Positions 1-5,554 of a DNA stretch of 6,588 nucleotides are shown piece after piece; position 1 is the first letter of the stretch; every line of letters starts with the position of its first letter. The stretch covers positions 4,714-11,301 of the forward strand of contig DXOJ01000644.1 in NCBI GenBank assembly GCA_019412865.1, given 5' to 3'. The DNA comes from Bacteroides sp. (GTDB taxonomy: Bacteria > Bacteroidota > Bacteroidia > Bacteroidales > Bacteroidaceae). The notes beneath the pieces are model-generated. The model was not told the origin of the DNA and made no database searches. It worked only from the letters and a program-made list of their open reading frames with translations. A program made the position numbers and the translations under genes.

Positions 1-32
1 AATTTCTTTGATGGGAGGAAATAGAGGAATCC
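1..32 (+). promoter_or_regulatory. Leader of the first gene with its ribosome binding site; probable tail of an upstream gene
   Basis: Two purine-rich Shine-Dalgarno-like stretches precede the ATG at 33: GGGAGGA (13-19, rather far) and AGAGGA (23-28, correctly placed). An upstream gene may end here, but too little sequence remains to choose its frame: stops lie at 9-11 (TGA), 22-24 (TAG) and 53-55 (TAA). The TGA at 9-11 would match the layout of the other junctions, where the ribosome binding site follows directly after the stop. No promoter is recognisable in these bases, so the first gene is probably mid-operon. Confidence 0.4.
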
Positions 33-1322
33 ATGGAACACACAGAACAAATTAAAGAAATGATCCGCAATGAAATCCAGTCGATTGATAGCTTGAAGGA
101 ACGAATTGCTTTTAAAGAGTTAATGGAAGGGGTATTCCTCACATTATATGAGGCAAATGAGCGGATGTATAAGAACCTGGAAGACAGGGTGATAAATGAA
201 TTGGCTTATGATATCAATCGATATCAGATAAAAACAGGATTAATTGAGCGCAATTATCTGGATCAGTCCCACCATCTGATGTCTGCCGTTTGTGAAGAGG
301 ATTTAAAGAAGCCCCGGTTCCAGGCAGGTGACCTACGCCAGGAAATTAGTAGCGCGGGAAAGGTCCGCCTTGTCACTGTATTTGTACAGTGCGATGCCAT
401 TGAAGGGAAAGTGTTTTATGAAAATCAAGGTTCGTTTACAGGAATCCTGTATGCGGAAAAAGCGTATACAGTTCCAATTCGAGTGGAACTGAACAAACGG
501 TATCTGTCACAAATTGAACATCTGTATCATCTATTTATGAAAAATGGAATACCATGGAAAACCGTCAATGCCCCATATCTGTTTAAGATGGCAGATGTGT
601 ATATTACGGATATACCTAAGGAGATTTCTGACCATACACCAATCACAAAATTTGGTACAGACTTTGGTGAATATAACAAATATATTCACTATGATATGAT
701 TCCGGTCTGGAACATCCGGCGGCTAAAACTGGACAGTGTAGGTTTTCCCGTTGCTTGTGGCGATTATGAAAATTATGAGCACACAATATCAATTCGGGAA
801 TACGGAACAGAACATGCTTATCTTGTAGAGGAGAAAAAGGGAATCCGTAACACCCGACAAAGTGGCGATAAACTGATGATAACAGGCCAAATCGCAAATG
901 CAAAAAAATGGGATGTATACATGATACGGAAAGGGACTGACCATAAAATTGACAGATATACCTATCCAATCATGGAAAACTTCAGAAAGGATGGCTTCGC
1001 AGAACGCTTCCAGCGCCGTTCCGGACAGCCGGTGAAAACAAAGGGGGAACTGCGGCGTATCATTCTTGGATTCGGCTTGGAGAATTACATTGAATATCAG
1101 GATTGTGCATTAGTGGATCCCGGAACAAACAGAATAGAAACCTATTCCATGAATTTCTTTATGAAGGATGAGATACGAGAGGAAGGCGGCAGGAAACTCC
1201 TTATATTGTATTTTAAGCCTCAGGGAAAGGAAACATGGCTCCTAAGAGATATTGCAAGCTTCATATCCTCAGAAATCCAGGAATTGTATCCGGAATACCA
1301 TTGTGGAGGTGTACTGGTATGA
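33..1322 (+). CDS. Unidentified 429-aa protein, candidate baseplate wedge component of a contractile injection system
   Basis: I do not recognise this family with certainty. The protein is soluble-looking, with no signal peptide or membrane segment. Residues 1-90 are predicted helical and charged. Residues 108-155 are beta-rich (VRLVTVFVQC, then a strand-rich stretch to VPIRVELNKRY). A helix at 156-170 (LSQIEHLYHLFMKNG) is followed by more beta sequence to about 195. The C-terminal part (335-429) holds strands (LLILYFKP at 389-396) and a helix (DIASFISSEIQELYPEY at 406-422). This helix-then-beta layout, and its place before other baseplate-like genes and the hubs, would suit a wedge protein such as TssF, T4 gp6 or P2 J; that is inference from layout, not from a diagnostic motif. 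As I recall, clostridial relatives carry uninformative database names. The ATG at 33 is chosen for its ribosome binding site. The stop overlaps the next start as ATGA, implying translational coupling. Confidence 0.85.
   Translation: MEHTEQIKEMIRNEIQSIDSLKERIAFKELMEGVFLTLYEANERMYKNLEDRVINELAYDINRYQIKTGLIERNYLDQSHHLMSAVCEEDLKKPRFQAGDLRQEISSAGKVRLVTVFVQCDAIEGKVFYENQGSFTGILYAEKAYTVPIRVELNKRYLSQIEHLYHLFMKNGIPWKTVNAPYLFKMADVYITDIPKEISDHTPITKFGTDFGEYNKYIHYDMIPVWNIRRLKLDSVGFPVACGDYENYEHTISIREYGTEHAYLVEEKKGIRNTRQSGDKLMITGQIANAKKWDVYMIRKGTDHKIDRYTYPIMENFRKDGFAERFQRRSGQPVKTKGELRRIILGFGLENYIEYQDCALVDPGTNRIETYSMNFFMKDEIREEGGRKLLILYFKPQGKETWLLRDIASFISSEIQELYPEYHCGGVLV
1305..1310 (+). promoter_or_regulatory. 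Ribosome binding site that fixes the start of the 231-aa gene
   Basis: GGAGGT lies 8 bases before the ATG at 1319, inside the last codons of the 429-aa gene. It favours this start over the in-frame ATG at 1235, which would give a 28-residue N-terminal addition lying wholly within the upstream gene. Confidence 0.8.
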
Positions 1323-2014
1323 ACTGTTTATGGGAAGTTATGTTGAAGGCAAAAGAGCAAGGAGTCCCGGAAAAAAATATAAGATTCCAGGTGTCTCGTG
1401 CTTTCAGCCCATATATGGAGGTTTCCTGTCCATGCCTGAACCAGGACACGCTGGAGGACATTCCTGTAATCGAGGTCAATCCATATTATCGGTTTTATAG
1501 TATTTTTAAAGATTTATGTCATCCGGAAATGAAGGAATTTTCTCAGGCCAGAGAGAGTCTAATTAATTTATTCCTTCACCAATTGGCTGAAAATGATGTG
1601 ATTTCCGGAATGACAAAGGAGGCATATTATAAAAAGCTGCTTTTCCAGGACTTCATAAACAACTTGTATGGTGCACCTGCAATGGAGGCAATGGGACTGT
1701 TTAACAGGAATGAGCGGGAAATCCTATTGAGCGGGCTAATTAGGCAATACGAAACGGGAAGTTCATTGGACCTTTTTAAAGATATGATGGAGGGACTGAT
1801 ACAAAACAATATTGTATACCGGAATAATGATGACTGTCATGAAATAATGGTCTATATAGGACAGAAATATGATAAGACGATTGCGGCAAAGATGGAACAT
1901 TTAATTCAGTTGTTTGTAGAAATCCCATATTCTGTTGAAATCTATTATGAGTACCATTTTGGGATTATAGGAATGGATGATACGTTACACATAGATGAAA
2001 TCGCAATATGCTGA
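1319..2014 (+). CDS. Unidentified 231-aa protein, candidate baseplate partner of the 429-aa protein
   Basis: I do not recognise this family. The start at 1319 is preferred over the in-frame ATG at 1235 because it forms an ATGA overlap with the stop of the previous gene and has GGAGGT 8 bases upstream. The protein is acidic to neutral with no signal peptide or membrane helix. It has a short N-terminal helix, then a segment with IEVNPYYRFYSIF at 51-63. Residues 70-200 are mostly helical. The conspicuous C-terminus, VEIPYSVEIYYEYHFGIIG at 200-218, is followed by a final strand to the terminal cysteine. The coupled start suggests production in proportion to the 429-aa protein and perhaps direct contact. 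In P2-like phage tails the wedge gene J is followed by a smaller gene I, and type VI systems often pair TssF with TssG; a similar pairing here is inference from order and size only. Confidence 0.85.
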   Translation: MNCLWEVMLKAKEQGVPEKNIRFQVSRAFSPYMEVSCPCLNQDTLEDIPVIEVNPYYRFYSIFKDLCHPEMKEFSQARESLINLFLHQLAENDVISGMTKEAYYKKLLFQDFINNLYGAPAMEAMGLFNRNEREILLSGLIRQYETGSSLDLFKDMMEGLIQNNIVYRNNDDCHEIMVYIGQKYDKTIAAKMEHLIQLFVEIPYSVEIYYEYHFGIIGMDDTLHIDEIAIC

Positions 2015-2029
2015 TGATGGAGGAGAAAG

Positions 2030-2800
2030 ATGTTCAAATATGTATATCCTCAGTTTGAGAAAAAGCGCCTCTTAAGAGGGGAGATGTTAGATCAATTAAG
2101 GGATTATCCAAAGAATTACATAAAAATGTCTTTCCAAGGATATGGTGATGGGGTCCTGGCAGGTTGCAAGCTCACCTGGGACAATGCACGGCTTACGGTC
2201 TTACCCGGAATCATTCTATATAAAGGCAGCCTTTATATCATGGAAACTCCATACGAAATGGACTGCACAGCATTGGACAGAATGCGGTATCTAAAAGTAC
2301 AGTTTCTGGCGGAAGAACGAGAAAATGGAAGTATCGTGGGAAATACTCGGATATCACTGGACGATGAAAAACCAAATCAGGCATGCGAAATTGAGTTATG
2401 CCGATTCCGCCTTCAGGAGGGAGCTAAGCTCAGGGACGAATACGAAGGGTTTGAAGACTATTCAACCCTATATGATACGATAAACCTGATTCATGCACCT
2501 TATGCAGCGGAGGGTGGCAGTACCTTAAATCCTCTTCTGTTAAAGACTTTTGCGAAAGAAATGATATCCAAAGGCAGTGAAGATACAATGGACTGTATTT
2601 TTTCCATGAATATCCTTGCAAATAGTGGGCATGTCCCAATGGATTTTATTCAGGAGTATCTGATGTCTAAGACAGGGGAAAACGTAGAGGGACAATCTAA
2701 CTTATATCGTGGCCTTTTGGAGGTATTAAAATCGCAGAAATCAGGAAGAGGAGCAAAGGTACAGAATAACCAGACGTCAAGAAGTGTAATGCTGTTGTAG
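2030..2800 (+). CDS. Unidentified 256-aa protein with a fibre-adaptor-like beta module, candidate baseplate protein
   Basis: The gene starts 15 bases after the previous stop, with GGAGGAG at 2019-2025. Residues 1-30 are charged (FEKKRLLRGEMLDQLRDYP). Residues 37-72 form an evident beta module with the pattern GYGDGVLAGCKLTW, then LTVLPGIILYKGSLYIM. The 'G-hydrophobic-L-x-G ... L-x-V-x-P-G-I ... G-x-L-Y' pattern is of the kind seen in N-terminal attachment domains of phage tail fibres and, loosely, in the TssK N-terminus. Residues 85-130 continue beta-rich. Residues 135-235 are largely helical, including YEGFEDYSTLYDTINLIHAP at 138-157. The last 20 residues are polar and basic, apart from a final hydrophobic triplet. 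A role linking the baseplate to a fibre, cargo or membrane partner is inference. No catalytic motif is visible; in particular I see no helicase or NTPase motif. Confidence 0.85.
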   Translation: MFKYVYPQFEKKRLLRGEMLDQLRDYPKNYIKMSFQGYGDGVLAGCKLTWDNARLTVLPGIILYKGSLYIMETPYEMDCTALDRMRYLKVQFLAEERENGSIVGNTRISLDDEKPNQACEIELCRFRLQEGAKLRDEYEGFEDYSTLYDTINLIHAPYAAEGGSTLNPLLLKTFAKEMISKGSEDTMDCIFSMNILANSGHVPMDFIQEYLMSKTGENVEGQSNLYRGLLEVLKSQKSGRGAKVQNNQTSRSVMLL

Positions 2801-2815
2801 AAAGGGGACAAGGAT

Positions 2816-3460
2816 ATGTTCATTGATGAAAAAATAGCGTCTATGGACCGGCTGCGCAGAGAAAATTTAAGGAAAGAACTTGAAGAAAGGAAAGCTGACC
2901 AGGACAAAAAAATGTTGACAATAGAAGAAGCCATGGCGGGTATTCAGGCGGGAAAACTTCAGATGGAAGGAATCCCATTATTGGAATTTGACTCTTATAT
3001 CATGCCCGTTAAGAATATTCCTTTTATTATCTTCAAAAATTTCTATGATGCTAATCAGGAAGATGAGGAAGGTGTGATTTTCCTTAGACGTGAGAAGGAA
3101 ATAAGCCAGATAGTAAGCTGGCCGAAAACCATACTCAAACCAACCACTTTTGAACAATGGGGAAACCTTCTGGTCAATGGCATGGCAGCCAACCGTATAC
3201 ATGCGGATATCAAAAAAAAGCAGCAATTGAAACACATAGAATACATATGCTACGAAGTCCCAAGTGGAAAAGGAGCGGTTTATAACCTTATGTTCCGTTT
3301 CAGGGATAAGGAACATACAGCAATAGGAAATTACAACTGTATGGGGATAGATAAAGATACATTCGGGATTATATTTGAGGCCATGATGGCTATGCTGGAC
3401 CAATGGACTGATACAAGTACACGGGAGGCACAAAATGGAGAAAATGAAACCATGGAGTGA
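2816..3460 (+). CDS. 214-aa protein with possible DcrB/Mog1-like domain, candidate hub adaptor or loading chaperone
   Basis: AAAGGGG (2801-2807) lies 8 bases before the ATG. Residues 5-33 are a highly charged helix, likely coiled coil (RLRRENLRKELEERKADQDK). Residues 50-75 contain strands (EFDSYIMPVKNIPFIIFKNF). Residues 87-196 alternate strands and helices: SQIVSW, a helix TFEQWGNLLVNGM, then strands EYICYEVPSG, AVYNLMFRFRD and AIGNYNC, and a last helix FGIIFEAMMAML. This succession resembles the DcrB/PsbP/Mog1 fold, used by Eag chaperones that load N-terminally extended effectors onto VgrG in type VI secretion. That resemblance is a fold-level impression without a diagnostic motif. The gene overlaps the hub gene by 26 bp in another frame, so the two are probably translationally coupled. 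The neighbouring hub has just the kind of N-terminal extension such an adaptor could bind. The tail (198-214) is polar and probably disordered. Confidence 0.85.
   Translation: MFIDEKIASMDRLRRENLRKELEERKADQDKKMLTIEEAMAGIQAGKLQMEGIPLLEFDSYIMPVKNIPFIIFKNFYDANQEDEEGVIFLRREKEISQIVSWPKTILKPTTFEQWGNLLVNGMAANRIHADIKKKQQLKHIEYICYEVPSGKGAVYNLMFRFRDKEHTAIGNYNCMGIDKDTFGIIFEAMMAMLDQWTDTSTREAQNGENETME
3423..3428 (+). promoter_or_regulatory. Ribosome binding site of the first hub gene, inside the preceding gene
   Basis: GGGAGG stands 6 bases before the ATG at 3435 and lies within the coding sequence of the 214-aa gene. It supports the 26-bp overlap as real and makes the long N-terminal extension of the hub protein part of the translated product. 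Confidence 0.75.
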
Positions 3461-5543
3461 TATTCAGGTCAAAGACCTGGGATTAGATGTAAAGCATATG
3501 AATACGGAGGATCCGTCTGTGGTAAATGCAACAGGATTTCCAAAAAACGCACATATATCCCGCTTTAACACAGCCGAGCCTGGAAGCGGGGAATCTGTCA
3601 CCATTGGGCGTAGGAGGTCTGCCGAAACTTTGCGGTCCGGCTTTGCCAGCACACCTTTTCAAAATCGGATAGAGAACCGGTTGGAAAAGGAATACACCGG
3701 TGCCTCAAGGAACCTGACGCAATCCTTGGCTGCCAGTCAGAGCCTCGAAGACAGATCATTCCGGAAAGAAGATACTTTAGAGTATATTCTGACTGACCGC
3801 TCAGGAATAGCGCAAGTGAATCCAACAAGATCCTCTGGAGGATTACGGAGCCAGCAGGATTATGAAATGCATTATGCAGATGATAGTCTCGGTGGTGATG
3901 TAACTTATGATGAACTACTCTATTATCTGTTGCAGGTTATGTATCTGCAAAGACTAATGGAGCAGATGAAGAGAATAGAAGCCAACCCGGATATGCCTTA
4001 TCTGGCAAATGCCTTTGCTGAAGACGAAGGACTGTCTGCTCAGGGAGAAGGCTATGCTTATATGGACATGCAGGATTCCATGAAGGGACATGGAATGGAA
4101 GGGCAGATGACACAGTTGGAAGATGATGGGGCCATCACATATAAAGACCTCTTTCTTTCAACAATGGAAGTAGCCTATTTCATTGACGTAAAAATAAAGC
4201 AGTATCCTGGAAAACATGCCAGTCTATACGTTAAGGCGGTTTTAGACAGTGATATGGATGAAAATGATTTCCATGGAATTAGTGACAATGTGTCGCTGCA
4301 ATACTGGAAGGATGAGGAGGCCCATGTACTTTTCTATGGAGTGATTGATGATTTATTTCTTGACCGGGACGGGGAGGGAAAAATACTCGTTCTGACTGCA
4401 TGGGATGCAACGATGCAGATGGATATCCAGAGGAAAAAACGTATCTTTCAGAATCCGGAAATGGGGGTACATCAATTAGTGTCGGAGGTAATGAAGACTT
4501 ATATAGGATCTGACTATAAGATCCATGTACCGGATGTACCAATTGGACAGTTGGTCGTACAGTATGAGGAAACCGACTGGGAATTTCTCAAGCGTTTTCT
4601 GTCAAAATATAATGAAATGCTCTATTCAGATACAACTTTCCCGGATATAAGGTTCGAAGCAGGTCTGTCCCCCCATCCAGAAGCTTATTGCTGGGATGCC
4701 CTCCCCTTTGTCCTGTCACAGGATTTAGACAAGTTCGTTGAGTTGAAAGTAAACGGTATGGATCAATTGACAGGTTCCCAGAACACCATGTTTGAGGTTG
4801 CGTCATATGATGTCGTAACCATTGGAAGTCAGGTCATATATAAAGGGTCCCCATGGTTTGTGGAATCAACGGAGCGTATTATGGAAAACGGTCTTTTAAA
4901 GAGCGTGTACCGATTGCGCCAGAGGGAAGGATTAAAAGTATTGCCTTATTTCAACCAGAATATAACAGGTGTATCGATTGACGGAACCATCTCAGGCGTC
5001 CAGAGGGATCGGGTCCAGGTTGAAATGGAAATAGAGGCCGGGGATGGCGGGAGCGAAAGGTATTGGTTTCCATTCTCCACAGTTGCTGCATCATCCGATG
5101 GCAGCGGTTGGTACTGTATGCCCGAAGCCGGGGAGAGTGTCCGGGTCTATTTTCCGACTGATGATGAGAAGGAAGCATATGTGGTAACTGCAATAAAATC
5201 ACATGAGCCTGATGCCGGGAATCCGAATGATCCAATGGGGAACCCGAATGTCCGCAATATAGAGACGGCCCAGGGAAACCAGGTCCAATTTACGGAAGAG
5301 GGGGTTGTGATTGCAGCTGGAGAAGGCAAGGGAAGCATCCTTATAAAAAAGAGTGGGGAAATCGTTTTGGATGCTCTTCTGGATATACGTATTTCAGCTG
5401 TGGAAAACCTTAACATTGCCGCTATGAATGAGCTCACCATAAAATCCCAGGATTCAATTAGGATTGCCAGCAGTGCCGGAGGGGACGTAGAAATCCAAAA
5501 GGGGACAGTGACCTTACATGGAAAGCTGATTAATGAGAATTAG
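3435..5543 (+). CDS. VgrG/Pvc8-type hub-spike protein of a contractile injection system, with long N-terminal extension
   Basis: This is a trimeric-hub and spike protein of the gp27-gp5/VgrG class, expected to cap the inner tube at the centre of the baseplate. Residues 1-232 are an extension unusual for the family: mostly polar and probably disordered, with one hydrophobic helix at about 156-182 (DELLYYLLQVMYLQRLMEQM). Residues 233-505 are the gp27-like hub, including VQYEETDWEFLKRFLS (375-390) and VYRLRQREGL (491-500). Residues 507-588 form the gp5/phage-baseplate-V OB-fold, with YWFPFSTVAASSDGSGWYCM and VRVYFP. A linker rich in N and P (NPNDPMGNPN, 595-604) leads to a beta-helix at 610-702 containing six regular octads. 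No lysozyme domain is inserted between the OB-fold and the helix. I see no HxH metal-binding tip, so a separate PAAR-like tip is likely. The next gene is its paralogue. The hub class is clear; whether the particle is a CIS or a phage tail cannot be settled from this window. Confidence 0.93.
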   Translation: MEKMKPWSDIQVKDLGLDVKHMNTEDPSVVNATGFPKNAHISRFNTAEPGSGESVTIGRRRSAETLRSGFASTPFQNRIENRLEKEYTGASRNLTQSLAASQSLEDRSFRKEDTLEYILTDRSGIAQVNPTRSSGGLRSQQDYEMHYADDSLGGDVTYDELLYYLLQVMYLQRLMEQMKRIEANPDMPYLANAFAEDEGLSAQGEGYAYMDMQDSMKGHGMEGQMTQLEDDGAITYKDLFLSTMEVAYFIDVKIKQYPGKHASLYVKAVLDSDMDENDFHGISDNVSLQYWKDEEAHVLFYGVIDDLFLDRDGEGKILVLTAWDATMQMDIQRKKRIFQNPEMGVHQLVSEVMKTYIGSDYKIHVPDVPIGQLVVQYEETDWEFLKRFLSKYNEMLYSDTTFPDIRFEAGLSPHPEAYCWDALPFVLSQDLDKFVELKVNGMDQLTGSQNTMFEVASYDVVTIGSQVIYKGSPWFVESTERIMENGLLKSVYRLRQREGLKVLPYFNQNITGVSIDGTISGVQRDRVQVEMEIEAGDGGSERYWFPFSTVAASSDGSGWYCMPEAGESVRVYFPTDDEKEAYVVTAIKSHEPDAGNPNDPMGNPNVRNIETAQGNQVQFTEEGVVIAAGEGKGSILIKKSGEIVLDALLDIRISAVENLNIAAMNELTIKSQDSIRIASSAGGDVEIQKGTVTLHGKLINEN
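5331..5474 (+). repeat. Six octapeptide repeats of the beta-helical spike needle
   Basis: Residues 633-680 of the 702-aa protein divide without gaps into six 8-residue units: GSILIKKS, GEIVLDAL, LDIRISAV, ENLNIAAM, NELTIKSQ, DSIRIASS. Positions 3 and 5 are always I or L. Two further degenerate units follow, in which the hydrophobic pair is shifted. The same octad periodicity builds the triple-stranded beta-helix of T4 gp5 and VgrG needles. The repeat is at protein level; the DNA of the units has diverged. Confidence 0.8.
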
Positions 5544-5547
5544 GAGG
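5542..5547 (+). promoter_or_regulatory. Ribosome binding site of the second hub gene
   Basis: AGGAGG overlaps the TAG stop (5541-5543) of the first hub gene and lies 7 bases before the ATG at 5555. It is the strongest Shine-Dalgarno match in the window and fixes the start of the second hub gene. Confidence 0.85.
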
Positions 5548-5554
5548 CAGGATT

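Noticed and set aside
643..969. A 108-codon minus-strand frame, and similar minus-strand frames at 5147-5440 and 4951-5235
   Set aside because: All lie fully inside well-supported plus-strand genes and have the unlikely composition typical of antisense shadows.
1252..1500. An 82-codon plus-strand frame spanning the junction of the first two genes
   Set aside because: It overlaps both supported genes in a third frame and has no ribosome binding site at its start. Its composition is not protein-like.
3212..3220. A8G run forming a slippery A-AAA-AAG heptamer in the proper frame of the 214-aa gene, as in dnaX-type -1 frameshifting
   Set aside because: I see no upstream Shine-Dalgarno-like stimulator at the right distance and no obvious downstream stem-loop. 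A -1 shift would reach a stop after about 22 codons. It encodes an ordinary lysine run.
2978..3433. A 151-codon open frame on the minus strand
   Set aside because: It lies antisense to the 214-aa gene, is rich in F, C, I and H as expected for the complement of an A-rich coding strand, and resembles no protein I know.
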